DNA of 64,000 nt from Platycnemis pennipes (taxonomy: Eukaryota; Arthropoda; Insecta; Odonata; Platycnemididae). The notes under the pieces were generated by a model. That model saw nothing but the letters and a program-made list of their open reading frames with translations, was not told where the DNA came from and searched no databases. A program made the translations under genes and the position numbers. Below, one piece after another: positions 11,381 through 24,368 of this stretch. The stretch covers positions 17,005,805 to 17,069,804 of the forward strand of contig OW121856.1 in assembly GCA_933228895.1 (NCBI GenBank). Direction: 5' to 3'. The first letter of the stretch is position 1; each line of letters opens with the position of its first letter.

Positions 11381-14300
11381 AGGTAAAAAAACATCGGTGT
11401 AAAAAAATTTATTTTGAAGAATTACATTTTTGAGCGAACATCTCGGAGTAGGATTCATTTATTTAACCTAAATTTTGTTATATTTCTGTGACTGTTGTAA
11501 ATAAGGTGACGACGTCAATGATAGGTAAAAAACAGCGGTATAAAAAAATTTACTTAGAAGAATTTCATTTTTGAGCAAAGGCCTTTAAGTACGATTTTAT
11601 TATTTTATCTTGAAATATTGCTTTATTTTGGTGAAGTGTTATAAAATGAGGCGATAGCAACAATTATAGGTAAAAAATCAGATGTGTAAAAAAATTAAGT
11701 TGTAAGAATTTCATTTTTGAGCTAACCCCGCTAAAGATTATTTATTTATTTCACCTTGAAATTTTGCATTATTTCGATGAACTGTTATATAATGAGGCGA
11801 TGGCGTCAATTATAGGTAAAAAAACAGCTGTATAAAAAAATGTATTTGGAAGAATTTAATTTTTGAACGAACGCCTCTAAATAGGATTTATTTATTACAC
11901 CCTGAAATTTTGCACAATTTCGGTGAACTGTTATAAAATGAGGCGATGGCGTCAATTATAGGTAACAAAAACAGCGATATAAAAAAAATTTGTTGGAAGA
12001 ATTTCATTTCTGAGGGAAAACTCGAAAAAAGATTTATTTATTTCACCGCGCAATTTTGCATTATTTCGGTGAACTGTTATAAAATGAGGCGATGGCGTGA
12101 ATGTTAGGTAAAAAAAACAGATTTATAAAAAAATTTAGTTGGAAGAATATCATTTCTCAGAAAACGTCTCTAACTAGAAATTATTTATTTCACCCTGAAA
12201 TTTTGCATTACTTCGATGAACTGTTATATAATGAGGTGATGGCGTCAATTATTGATAAAAAACAGCTGTATAAAAAATTTTTGTTGGAAGAATTTAATTT
12301 TTGAGCGAACCCCTAAAAAAAGATTTATTTATTTCACCCTGAATGTTTGTATTATTTCGGTAAACTGTAATAAACTGAGGTGATGGTGTAAATTATAGGT
12401 AAAAAATAGCCGTATAAAAAAATTTAGTAGGAAGAAATTCATTTTTTAACGAACGCCTCTAAACACGATGTATTTATTTCACCCTGAAATGTTGCATTAT
12501 TTCGGTGAACTGTTATAAAATGAGACGATGGCGTCAATTATAGGTAAAAAAACAGCGGTATAAAAAAAAATTGTTGGATGAATTTCATTTTTGTGCGAAC
12601 GACTCTAAATAGGATTTATTTATTTCACCCTGCAATTTTGCATTATTTCGGTGAACTGTTATAAAATGAGGCGATGGTGTGAATTCAAGGAAAAAAACAT
12701 ATGTATAAAAAAATTTAGTTGGAAGAATTTCATTTTTCAGCAAACGTCTTTAAAGAGAAATTATTTATTTCACCGCGAAATTTTGCATTATTTTCGGTGA
12801 ACTGTTATAAAATGAGGATATGGCGTCAATTTGAGGTAAAACATCAGCTGTATAAAAAAATTTAGTTGGAAGAATTTCATTTTAGAGATAACGCCTTTAA
12901 GTAGGAATTATTAATTTCACTAGAAATTTTGCATATTTATCGGTGAATTGTTATAAAATGAGGCGATGGCGTCAATTATACGTAAAAAATCAGCTGTATA
13001 AAAAAATTTAGTAGGATGAATTTCATTATTTTGCGAACATCTCATAAATAGGATTTATTTATTTCACCTTGAAAATATGCATTTTTTTCGTTGAACTGTT
13101 ATAAAATGATGTGATGGCTTCAATTTAAGGTAAAAAATTAGCTGTTTAAAATAATTTAGTTGGAAGAATTTCATTTATGAGCGAACGCCTCTAAGTAGTA
13201 CTTATTAGTTTTACCCTGAAATTTATCATTTTTTTCGGTGAACTGTTTAAAATGAGGCGAGGACGTCAATTATAGGTATTATAGGTCAAGAAACAGATGT
13301 ATAAAAAAATTCTATTGGAAGAATTTCATTTTTAAGCGACCGCGCTTAAATAGGATTTTTTTTTTCACCCTGAAATTTTGTATTATTTTCGTTTAACTGT
13401 TATAAAATGAAGCGATGGCTTCAATTATAAGTAATAAACATCTGTTGAAAAAAATTTAGTTGGAAGAATTTAATTTTTGAGCGAGCCCCTCAAAAAAGGA
13501 TTTATTTACTTAAACCTGAAAGTTTGCATTATTTCGGTGCACTGTTTAAATAAAGGCGAATTCGTAAATTATAGGTAAAAAAATAGCTGTATAAAAAATT
13601 TTAGTTTGAAGAATTCCATTTTTGAGCGAACGCCTAGTGGTAGGATTTATTTATTTCACCTTAAATTTTGCATTATATCGGTGAACTGTTATAAAATAAG
13701 GTGATGGCGTCAATTGTAGGTAAAAAAAACAGGTGTATAAAAAAATTTATTTGGAAGAATTTCATTTTTTAGCGAACGCCTGTAAATGGGATTTATTTAT
13801 TTCTACGTGAAATTTTGCATTTATTCGGTGAACTGTTACAAAATGAGGCGATGGAGTATATTTTAGGTAAAGAAACACCTGTTTAAAAAAATTTAGTTGA
13901 AAGAATTTCATTTTTGAGCGAACGCCTTTAAAAAGGATTTATTTATTTCACCCTGAAGTTATGCATTATTTCGGTGCACTGTTATAAATAAAGGCGATGG
14001 CATCAATTATAGGTAAATTAACAGCTGTATAAAAAAATTTTGTTTGAAGAATTTCATTTTTGAGGAAAAGTCTCTAAAGAGGATTTATTTATTACACCCT
14101 GAAATTTTGAATTATTACCGTTAAATGTTATATAATGAGGTGATGGTTTCAATTATCGATATAAAAAATTATGTAAAATAATTAAGTAGGAAGAACTTTA
14201 TTTTTGAGCGAACGCCTCTAAATGGGATTTATTTATTTCACCCTGAAGTTTTGCATTATATCGGTGAACTGTTATAAAATAAGGCGATGGCGTCAATTAT

Positions 14301-14760
14301 AGGTAAAAAAACAGCTGTATAAAAAAATTTAGTTGGAAGAATTTCATTTTTTAGCGAACGCCTGTAAATGGGATTTATTTATTTCAACCTGAAATTTTCC
14401 ATTATTTCGGTGAACTGTTACCAAATGAGGCGATGGAGTATACTATAGGTAAAAAAACAGCTGTTTAAAAAAATTTAGTTGTAAGAATTTCATTTTTGAG
14501 CAAACGCCTTTAAATAGGATTTATTTTTTTCACCCTGTTTTTTGCATTATTTCGGTGGACTGTTATAAAATGAGGCGATGGCATGAATTATACGTAAACA
14601 AACAGATGTATAAAAAAATTTAGTTGGAAGAATTTCATTTTTTAACGAACGCCTCTAAATAGGATTTATTTTTTTCACACTGAAATTTTGCAGTATTTCG
14701 GTGTACTGTTATAAAATGAGTCGTAGGCGTCAATTATAGGTAAAAAAACATGGTATAAAA
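11381..14760. repeat. Left-zone satellite, ancestral-looking versions of central blocks
   Basis: This holds about 23 monomers. The series near 11450-12050 (GACTGTTGTAAATAAGG, GCGATAGCAACAATTATAGG, then the AACAAAAACAGCG monomer) has the same subtype order as the block repeated many times further right, but with more base differences. 12979-13400 matches 16660-17100 and 61615-62060. 13990-14400 resembles 2220-2640. No other sequence type was seen. Confidence 0.8.
11450..11525. repeat. Diagnostic GACTGTTGTAAATAAGG monomer (first of 11 copies)
   Basis: This subtype has a shortened right half (ATTTAACCTAAATTTTGT) and the core GACTGTTGTAAATAAGG in place of GAACTGTTATAAAATGAGG. Further copies are near 14810, 18055, 19360, 30000, 35260, 36410, 43975, 49930, 52105 and 55435. 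The following bases vary by zone: GTGACGACGTCAATG at 11.5 and 14.9 kb; GTGACCACGTCAATG at 18.1, 19.4 and 49.9 kb; GTTACCACGTCAATG at 30, 35, 36 and 44 kb; GTGACCACGTACTTG at 52.2 and 55.5 kb. These variants track the HOR lineages. Confidence 0.88.
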
Positions 14761-14810
14761 AAATTTATGAGCGAACTTGTGAGCGAATATTTTTGAGCGA
14801 ACATCTCGGA
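14761..14810. repeat. Scrambled monomer with triplicated GAGCGAA motif
   Basis: Within about 45 bp the motif GAGCGAA appears three times (ATGAGCGAACTTG, GTGAGCGAATA, TTGAGCGAACATC), where a normal monomer has one. The TTGGAAGAATTTCA element is missing. It looks like local slippage or template switching at the GAGCGAA motif. The next monomer is the diagnostic GACTGTTGTAAATAAGG subtype in normal form. Confidence 0.75.
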
Positions 14811-17769
14811 GTAGGATTCATTTATTTAACCTAAATTTTGTAATATTTCTGTGACTGTTGTAAATAAGGTGACGACGTCAATGATAGGTAACAAAACAGC
14901 GGTTTAAACAATTTACTTAAAAGAATTTCGTTTTTGAGCGAACGCCTCTAAATAGGATTTATTTATTTCACCTTGAAATTTTGCATTATTTCGATGAACA
15001 GTTATATAATGAGGCGATGGCGTCAATTATAGGTAAAAAAACAGCTGCATAAAAAAATGTAGTTGGAATAATTTAATTTTTGAACGAACGCCTCTAAATA
15101 GGATTTATTTATTACACCCTGAAATTTTGCACAATTTCGGTGAACTGTTATGAAATGAGGCGATGGCGTCAATTATAGGTAGCAAAAACAGCGGTATAAA
15201 AAAAATTTGTTGGAAGAATTTGATTTTTGAGCGAAAGTCTCTAAATAGGATTTATTTATTACACCCTGAAATTTTGCATTATTTTCGTTGAACTGTTATA
15301 AAATGATGTGATGGCGACAATTATAAGTAAAAATTACTGTATAAAAAAATTCTATTGGGAGAATTTCATTTTCTGCGAACGCCTTTTGGTACGATTTATT
15401 TATTTTACCCTAAAGTTTTTCATTATTTCGGTGAACTGTTATAAAATGAGGCGTAGGCGTAAATTATTGATGAAAAAGAGCTGTATAAAAAAATTTAGTT
15501 AGAAGAATTTCATTTTTGAGCAAACGCCACTAAGTAGGATTTATTTATTTCACCCTGTAATTTTGCAATATTTCAGTGATCCGGTAAAAAATGCCGCAAT
15601 GGCGTCAATTATAGTAAAAAAAAACAGCTTTATAAAATAATTTAGTTTGAAGAATTTCATTTTTGTTCGAACGCCTCTAAATATGATTTATTTATTTCAC
15701 CCCGACATTTTGCATTATTTTGGTAAACTTTTATAATATAAAGGGATGGCGTCAATTATACGTAAAAATCAGCTGTAAAAAAAATGTAGTTGGAAGAATT
15801 TCATTTTTGAGCAAACGCCTCTAAATAGGATTTATTTATTTCACCCTGAAATTTTGCAATATTTGGGTGAACTGTTATAAAATGAGGCGTTGGCGTAAAT
15901 TATTGGTGAAAAAGAGCGGTATAAAAAAACTTACTTGGAAGAATTTCATTTTTGTTCGAATGCCTCTAAATTTGATTTATTTATTTCACCCTGAAAGTTT
16001 GCATTATTTTGGTTACCTGTTATAAAATGAAGTGATGGCGTCAATTATATTTTAAAATCAGCTGAATAAAAAAAAAATTTTGTTGAGAAAGAATTTGTTA
16101 GAAAGAAATTTAAAGAATTTCATTTTTTACCGAACGCCTTGTGGTAGGATTTATTTATTTCAACCTGAGGTTTTGCATTATTTCGGTGAACTGTTTGAAA
16201 ATGAGTCAATGACGTCTATTATACGTAAAAAAACAGCTGTATAAAAAAATTTAGTTGGAAGAATTTAATTTTTGAGCGAACGCCTCTAAATAATATTTAT
16301 TTCTTTCACCCTGAAATTTTGCATTATTTCGGTGAACTCTTATAGAATGAGGCGATGGCGTGAATTATTGGTAAAAAAACAGATGTATAAAAAAATTTGG
16401 TTGGAAGGATTTCATTTTTTAACGAACGCCTCTAAATAGGATTTATCTTTTTCACCCTGAAATTTTGCAGTCTTTCGGTGAACTTTTATAAAATGAGGCA
16501 ATGGCGTGAATTCATGGAAAAAAAACATATGTATAAAAAAATTTAGTTCGAAGAATTTCATTTTTCAGCAAACGTCTTTAAGGAGATTTTATTTATTTCA
16601 CCGCGAAATTTTGCATTATTTATCGGTGAATTGTTATAAAATGAGGCGATGGCGTCAATTTTACGTAAAAAATCAGCTGTATAAAAAAATTTAGTAGGAT
16701 GAATTTCATTTCTTTGCGAACATCTCATAAATAGGATTTATTGATTTCACCTTGAAAATATGCATTTTTTTCGTTGAACTGTTATAAAATGATGTGATGG
16801 CTTAAATTTTAGGTAAAAAATCAGCTGTATAAAATAATTTAGTTGGAAGAATTTCATTTATGAGCGAACGCTTCTAAGTAGTACTTATTAGTTTTACCCT
16901 GAAATTTAGCATTTTTTTCGGTGAACTGTTTTAAAATGAGGCGAGGACGTCAATTTTAGGTATTATAGGTCAAGAAACAGATGTATAAAAAAATTCTGTT
17001 GGAAGAATTTCATTTTTAAGCGACCGCGCTTAAATAGGATTTATTTATTTCACCCTGAAATTTACTATTATTTCGTTTAACTGTTATAAAATGAAGTGAT
17101 GGCCTCAATTATAAGTAATAAACATCTGTTGAAAAAAATTTTGTTGGTAGAATTTCATTTTTGAGCGAACGCCTTGTGAAAGGATTTATTTATTTCACCC
17201 TGAAGTTTTGCATTATTTCGGTGAACTCTCATAAAATGAGGCGATGACGTCTATTATAGGTAAAAAAACAGCTGTATAAAAAAATGTAGATGGAAGAATA
17301 TCATTTTTTAACCCACGCCTCTAATAGTCGTTATTTATATCACCCTTGAAATTTTGCATTATTTCGGTGAACTGTTATGAATTGAGGCGATGACGTCTAT
17401 TATACGTAAAAAAACAGCTGTATAAAAAAATTTAGTTGGAAGAATTTAATTTTTGAGCGAGCCCCTCAAAAAAGTATTTATTTACTTCACCCTGAAAGTT
17501 TGCATTATTTCGGTGCACTGTTATAAATAAAGGCGAATGCCTCAATTATAGGTAAAAAAATAGCTGTATAAACAATTTTAGTTTGAAGAATTCCATTTTT
17601 GAGCGAACGCCTTCTGGTAGGATTTATTTATTTCACCCTGAAATTTTGCATTATTTTGGTGAACTGTTATAAAATGAGGCGATGGCGTTATTTATAGGTA
17701 AAAAAACAGCGGTATAAAAAAATTTGTTGGAAGAATTTCATTTTTGAGCGATGGCCTCTAAAAAGGATT
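14811..17769. repeat. Left-zone satellite including the block shared with 61.5-62.3 kb
   Basis: This holds about 20 monomers of mixed subtypes. The part from about 16540 to 17340 matches about 61495-62310, 44.96 kb to the right, in subtype order: CAGCAAACGTCTTTAA, TTTATCGGTGAATTG, CATCTCATAAATAGG, GATGTGATGG, the GGTATTATAGGTCAAG insertion monomer (16959 and 61915), and the CTAATAGTC monomer. 15300-16140 contains unusual monomers, including a slippage expansion near 16060-16130. Confidence 0.8.
16060..16135. repeat. Over-long monomer with AGAAAGAATTTG-type slippage repeats
   Basis: Between the second A-tract and the T-tract the usual single GTTGGAAGAATTTCA element is replaced by successive imperfect copies: GAGAAAGAATTTGTTAG, AAAGAAATTTAAAG and AATTTCATTTT. 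The monomer is lengthened by roughly 35 bp. I saw no second copy in the window, so this appears to be a private, unpropagated change. Confidence 0.75.
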
Positions 17770-19074
17770 TATTTATTTCACCCTGTTTTTTGCATTATTT
17801 CGGTGAACTTTATAAAATGAGGCGATGGCATGAATTATAGGTAAACAAACAGATGTATAAAAAAATTAGTTGGAAGAATTTCATTTTTTAACGAACGCCT
17901 CTGAATAGGATTTATTTTTTTCACTCTGAAATTTTGCAGTATTTCGGTGTACTGTTATAAAATGAGGTGTAGGCGTCAATTATAGGTAAAAAAACATCGG
18001 TTTTAAAAAAATGTAGTTGGAAGAATTACATTTTTGAGCGAAAATCTCGGAGTAGGATTCATTTATTTAACCTAAATTTTGTAATATTTCTGAGACTGTT
18101 GTAAATAAGGTGACCACGTCAATGATAGGTAAAAAACTGCGGTATAAAAAAATTTATTTAGAAGAATTTCATTTTTGAGCAAACGCTTTTAAGTACGATT
18201 TAATTATTTCATCTTGAAATTTTGCTTTATTTTGGTGAAGTGTTATAAAATGAGGCGATAGCGACAATTATAGGTAAAAAATGAGCTGTGTAAAAAAATT
18301 TAGTTGTATGAATTTCATTTTTGAGCTAACGCCTCTAAATAGGATTTATTTATTTCACCTTGAAATTTTGCATTATTTCGATGAACTTATATAATGAGGC
18401 GATGGCATCATTATAGGTAAAAAAACAGCTGTATAAAAAAATGTAGTTGGAAGAATTTAATTTTTGAACGAACGCCTCTAAATAGGATTTATTTATTACA
18501 CCCTGAAATTTTGCACAATTTCGGTGAACTTTTATAAAATGAGGCGATGGCGTCAATTATAGGTAACAAAAACAGCGGTATAAAAAAAATTTGTTGGATG
18601 AATTTCATTTTTGAGGGAACCCCTCGAAAAAAGATTTATTTATTTCACCCTGCAATTTTGCATTATTTCGGTGAACTGTTATAAAATGAGGCGATGGCAT
18701 GAATGTTAGTTAAAAAAAACAGATTTATAAAAAAATTTAGTTGGAAGAATATCATTTCTCAGAAAACGTCTCTAACTAGAATTTATTTATTTCACCCTGA
18801 AATTTTCCATTATTTTCGGTGAACTGTTATAAAAGGAAGCGATGGCGTCAATTATAAGTAAAAAACATCTGTTTAAAAAAATTTTGTTGGCAGAATTTCA
18901 TTTTGAGCGAACGCCTATAAGTAGGATTTATTTATTTCACCCTGAAGTTTTTCATTATTTCGGTGAACTATTATAAAAAGAGGCGTTGGCGTAAATTATT
19001 GGTGAAAAGAGCTGTACAAAAAAATTTAGGTTGAAGAATTTCATTTTTTAACGAACGCCTCTAAACACGATGTA
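17770..19074. repeat. Nine-monomer block, copy 1 (pair with 19075-19895)
   Basis: 17770-18590 aligns with 19075-19895 at an offset of 1305 bp (nine monomers). Order: GGCATGAATTATAGG with CAAACAGATG, GTGTAGGCG with ACATCGG, GACTGTTGTAAATAAGG, GCGATAGCGACAATT, GAACTTATATAATGAGG and AACAAAAACAGCGG. 18591-19074 supplies the rest of the unit (GAGGGAACCCCTC, CTCAGAAAACG, GTTGGCG and CTAAACACG monomers). The same series returns in the central and right zones, so this is an early version of the most re-used block of the array. Confidence 0.86.
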
Positions 19075-19895
19075 TTGATTTCACCCTGAAATTTTGCATT
19101 ACTTCGATGAACTGTTATAAAATGTGGCGATGGCATGAATTATAGGTAAACAAACAGATGTATAAAAAAATTTAGTTGGAAGAATTTCATTTTTCAACGA
19201 ACGCCTCTAAATAGGATTTATTTTTTTCACTCTGAAATTTTGCAGTATTTTGGTGTACTGTTATAAAATGAGGTGTAGGCGTCAATTATAGGTAAAAAAA
19301 CATCGGTATAAAAAAATTTAGTTGGAAGAATTACATTTTTGAGCGAAAATCTCGGAGTAGGATTCATTTATTTGACCTAAATTTGGTAATATTTCTGAGA
19401 CTGTTGTAAATAAGGTGACCACGTCAATGATAGGTAAAAAACAGCGGTATAAAAAAATTTACTTAGAAGAATTTCATTTTTGAGCAAACGCCTTTAAGTA
19501 CGATTTAATTATTTCATCTTAAAATTTTGCTTTATTTTGGTGAAAGTTATAAAATGAGGCGATAGCGACAATTATAGGTAAAAAATCAGCTGTGTAAAAA
19601 AATTTAGTTGTAAGAATTTCATTTTTGAGCTAACGCCTCTAAATAGGATTTATTTATTTCACCTTGAAATTTTGCATTATATCGATGAACTTATACAATG
19701 AGGCGATGGCGTCAATTATAGGTAAAAAAACAGCTGTATAAAAAAATGTAGTTGGAAGAATTTAATTTTTGAACGAACGCCTCTAAATAGGATTTATTTA
19801 TTACACCCTGAAATTTTGCACAATTTCGGTGAACTGTTATAAAATGAGGCGATGGCGTCAATTATAGGTAACAAAAACAGCGGTATAAAAAAAAA
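19075..19895. repeat. Nine-monomer block, copy 2
   Basis: This is the counterpart of 17770-18590. The alignment ends at about 19895, where the AACAAAAACAGCGG monomer is followed by a GAGCGAACGACTC monomer instead of the GAGGGAACCCCTC one. Small differences from copy 1 include GTGAAAGTTATAAAATG near 19540 against GTGAAGTGTTATAAAATG. Confidence 0.84.
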
Positions 19896-22440
19896 TGTTG
19901 GAAGAATTTCATTTTTGAGCGAACGACTCTGAATAGGATTTATTTATTTCACCCTGCAATTTTGCATTATTTCGGTGAACTGTTATAAAATGAGGCGATG
20001 GCGTGAATTCAATGAAAAAAAACATATGTATAAAAAAATATATTTGGAATAATTTCATTTTTCAGCAAACGTCATTAAAGAGAAATTATTTATTTCACCG
20101 CGAAATTTTGCATTATTTTCGGTGAACTGTTATAAAATGAGGATATGGCGTCAATTTCAGGTAAAAAATCAGCTGTATAAAAAAATTTAGCTGTAAGAAT
20201 TTCTTTTTAGAGAGACCGCCTCTAAGTAAGATTTATTTATTTCACCTTGAAAATAAGCATTTTTTTCGTTGAACTGTTATAAAATGATGTGATGGCTTCA
20301 ATTTTAGGTAAAAAATCAGCTGTATAAAATAATTTAGTTGGAAGAATTTCATTTATGAGCGAACGCCTCTAAGTAGTACTTATTAGTTTCACCCTGAAAT
20401 TTAGCATTTTTTTCGGTGAACTGTTACACAATGAGGCGATGGCGTCAATTCTAGGTAAAAAATCTGCTTTTTAAAAAAATTTAAATGGATGAATTTCATT
20501 TTTGCGCGAACGCCTTTAAATAGGATTTATTTATTTCACCCCGCAATTTTGCATTATTCCGGTGAACTGTTATAAAATGAGGCAATGGCGTTAATTATAG
20601 GTAAAAAAAACAGATGATAAAAAAAATTTAGTTCGAAGAATTTCATTTTTGAGCAAATGTCTCTAAAATGAAATTATTTATTTCACCCTGAAATTTGGCA
20701 TTATATTCGGTGAATTGTTATAAAATGAGGCGAGGACGTCAATTTTAGATATTATAAGGTCAAAAAACAGATGTATAAAAAATTCTTTTGGAAGAATTTC
20801 ATTTTTTAGCGACTGCGCTTAAATAGGATTTATTTATTTCACCCAAATATTTTGCATTATTTCGGTGAACTGTGATAAAATGAAGCGATGGCCTCAATTA
20901 TAAGTAATAAACATCTGTTGAAAAAAATTTTGTTGGAAGAATTTCATTTTTGAGCGAACGCCTTGTGGTAGGATTTATTTATTTCACCCTGAATTTTTGC
21001 ATTATTTTAGTGAACTGTTATAAAATGAGGCGATGACGTCTATTATAGGTAAAAAAACAGCTGTTATAAAAAAATTTATATGGATGAATATCAATTTTTA
21101 ACCCACGCCTCTAATAGTCTTTATTTATTTCACCCTGAAATTTTGCATTATTTTGGTGAACTGTTATAAAATGAGGCGATGGCGTTATTTATAGGGAAAA
21201 AAACAGCGGTATAAAAAAAATTTGTTGGAAGAATTTCATTTTTTAACCCACGCCTCTAATAGTCTTTATTTATATTACCCTGAAATTTTGAATTATTTCG
21301 GTGAACTGTTATGAAATGAGGCGATGGCGTCAATTATAGGTAAAAAATCAGCAGTATAAAAATAATTTGTTGGAAGAATTTCATTTTTTAGCGTACGCCT
21401 CTAAAACGGATTTATTTATTTCACCCTGCAATTGTGCATTATTTCGGTGAACTGTTATGAATTGAGGCGATGACATCTTTTATACGTAAAAAAACAGCTG
21501 TATTTAAAAATATAGTTGGAAGAATTTAATTTTTGAGCGAGCCCCTCAAAAAAATGATTTATTTACTTCACCCTGAAAGTTTGCATTATTTCGGTGCACT
21601 GTTATAAATAAAGGCGAATGCGTCAATTATAGGTAAAAAAATAGCTGTATAAAAAATTTTAGTTTGAAGAATTTAATTTTTGAGCGAACGCCTTGTGGTA
21701 GGATTTATTTATTTCACCCTGAAATTTTGCATTATATCTGTGAACTGTTATAAAATAAGGCGATGGCGTCAATTGTAGGTAAAAAAACAGATGTATAAAA
21801 AAATTTAGTTGGAAGAATTTCATTTTTTAGCGAACGCCTGTAAATGGGATTTATTTGCTTCTACCTGAAATTTGGCATTTATTCGGTGTACTGTTACAAA
21901 ATGAGGCGATGGAGTATACTTTAGGTAAAGAACACCTATTTAAAAAAATTTAGTTGAAAGAATTTTATTTTTGAGCGAACGCCTTTAAGAAGGATTTATT
22001 TATTTCACCCTGAAATTATGCATTATTTCGGTGCACTGTTATAAAATGAGGCGATGCCGTTAATTATAGGTCAAAAAAAAGATGTTTAAAAAAATTTTGT
22101 TGGAAGAATATCATTGTGGAGCGAATGCGCTTAAATAGGATTTATTTATTTCACCCTTAAAGTATGCGTTATTTTGGTGCACTGTTATAAATAAAGGCGT
22201 TGGCGTCAATTATAGGTAAAAAAACAGTTGTATAAAAGAATTTAGTTTGAAGAATTTCATTTTTGAGCGAAAGTCTCTTAATAGGATTTATTTATTTCAC
22301 CCTGAAATTTTGAATAATTACCGTGAAGTGTTAAACAATGAGGCGATGGCGTCAATTATAGATTTTAAAAACTATATAAAATAATTAAGTAGTAAGAACT
22401 TCATTTTTGATCGAACGCCTCTAAATGGGATTTATTTATT
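19896..22440. repeat. Satellite at the transition into the central zone
   Basis: This holds about 17 monomers. 20200-20560 resembles 5200-5500 and 60100-60400 (GATGTGATGGCTTC, CTAAGTAGTACTTATTAG, TCTAGGTAAAAAATCTG). 20560-21000 carries the AGATATTATAAGGTC insertion variant near 20748. 21320-22030 aligns with 24661-25370 at an offset of 3341 bp (23 monomers), and about 21950-22120 aligns with about 25870-26040 at 3921 bp. Nothing but satellite was seen. Confidence 0.82.
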
Positions 22441-24368
22441 TCACCCTGCAATTTTGCATTATTTCGGTGCTGTTATAAAATGAGGCAATGGCGTAAATTA
22501 TAGGTAAAAAAACATATTTATAAAAAAATTTAGTTCGATGAATTTCATTTTTGAACTAACGTCTCTAAAAAGAAATTATTTATTTCACCCTGACATTTTG
22601 CATTATTTTCGGTGAACTTTATAAAATAAAGCGATGGCGTCAATTTTAAGTAAAAAACATCTGTATAAAAAAATTCTGGTGGGAGAATTTCATTTTAGAG
22701 CGAACGCCTCTAAATGGGATTTATTTATTTCAACATGAAATTTTGCATTATATCGGTGAACTGTTATAAAATGAAGCGATTTCGTCAATTATACTTAAAA
22801 ATCAGCTGTATAAAATATTTTGTTGGGAGAATTTCATTTTTGAGCGAACGCCTTGTGGTAGAATATATTTATATTATCGTGAAGTTTTGCATTATTTCGG
22901 TGAACTTTTATAAAATGAGGCGATGACGTCTATTATAGGTAAAAAAACAGCTGTTATAAAAAAATTTATATGGATGAATATCAATTTTTAACCCACTCCT
23001 CTAATGGTCTTTATTTATTTCATCCTGAAATTTTGCATTATTTCGGTGAACTGTTATAAAATGAGGCGATGGCGTCAATTATAGGTAAATAAAAGCTGTA
23101 TAAATAAATTTAGTTGGAAGAATTTCAGTTTTTAGCGAACGCCTATAAATGGGATTCATTTATTTCAGCCTGAAATTTTGCATTATTTCGGTGAACTGTT
23201 ACAAAATGAAACGATGGAGTATACTATAGGTAAAAAAACAGCTGTTTAAAAAAATTTAGTTGAAAGAATTTCATTTTTGAGTGAACGCCTTTAAGAAGGA
23301 TTTATTTATTTCACCCTTAAAGTATGCGTTATTTTGGTGCACTGTTATAAATAAAGGCGTTGGCTTCAATTATAGGTAAAAAAACAGTTGTATAAAAAAA
23401 TTTAGTTTGAAGAATTTCATTTTTGAGCGAAAGTCTCTTAATAGGATTTATTTATTTCACCCTGAAATTTTGAATAATTACCGTGAAGTGTTAAACAATG
23501 AGGCGATGGCGTCAATTATAGATTTAAAAAACTATATAAAATAATTAAGTAGTAAGAACTTCATTTTTGATCGAACGCCTCTAAATGGGATTTATATTTT
23601 TCACACCTTAATTTTGCGTTATTTCGGTGTCATGTTATACAATGAGTCGATGGCATCAATTAAAGGTAAAAAGCAGCTGTTTAAAAAAATTTAGTTGTAT
23701 AAATTTCATTTTTGAGCATACACCTTTAAATAGGATTTATTTATTTCACCTTGAAATTTTGCATTATTTCGGTGAACTTATAAAGTGAGGAGATGGCGTT
23801 ATTTATAGGTAAAAAAACAGGTGTATGAAAAAATTTAGTTGGATGAATTTAATTTTTGAGCGAACGCCTCTAATTAGGATTTATTTATTTAACCCAAATA
23901 TTTTCCATTATTTCGGTGAACTGTTATAAAATGAGGTAATGGCGTAAATTATAGGTAAAAAAAACAGCGGTATAAAAAAAATTTGTTGGAAGTATTTCAT
24001 TTTTGAGCGAACGCCTCTAAATAGGATTTATTTATTTCTCCCTGCAATTTTGCATTATTTCGGTGCTGTTATAAAATGAGGCAATGGCGTGAATTATAGG
24101 TAAAAAAACATATGTATAAAAAAATTTAGTTCGATGAATTTCATTTTTGAACTAACGTCTCTAAAAAGAAATTATTTATTTCACCCTGACATTTTGCATT
24201 ATTTTCGGTGAACTTTATAAAATAAAGCGATGGCGTCAATTTTAAGTAAAAAACATCTGTATAAAAAAATTCTGGTGGGAGAATTTCATTTTAGAGCGAA
24301 CGCCTCTAAATGGGATTTATTTATTTCAACATGAAATTTTGCATTATTTTGGTGAACTGTTATAAAAT
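22441..24368. repeat. Eleven-monomer tandem block upstream of HOR unit A
   Basis: 22441-23060 aligns with 24037-24656 at an offset of 1596 bp (11 monomers), with shared variants CGGTGCTGTTATAAAATG, CATTTTTGAACTAACGTC and GAAGCGATTTCGTC. The part between, about 23045-23775, aligns with 26242-26972 at 3197 bp (22 monomers) and, with changes, with 38250-38720. The diagnostic ATAGATTTTAAAAACTA monomer lies near 22359 and 23519, eight monomers apart. Confidence 0.84.

Noticed and set aside
16060..16135. Possible small transposon or MITE insertion in the over-long monomer
   Set aside because: The extra bases are imperfect copies of the local AAAGAATTT motif. No terminal inverted repeats or target-site duplication were seen, so slippage explains it better.
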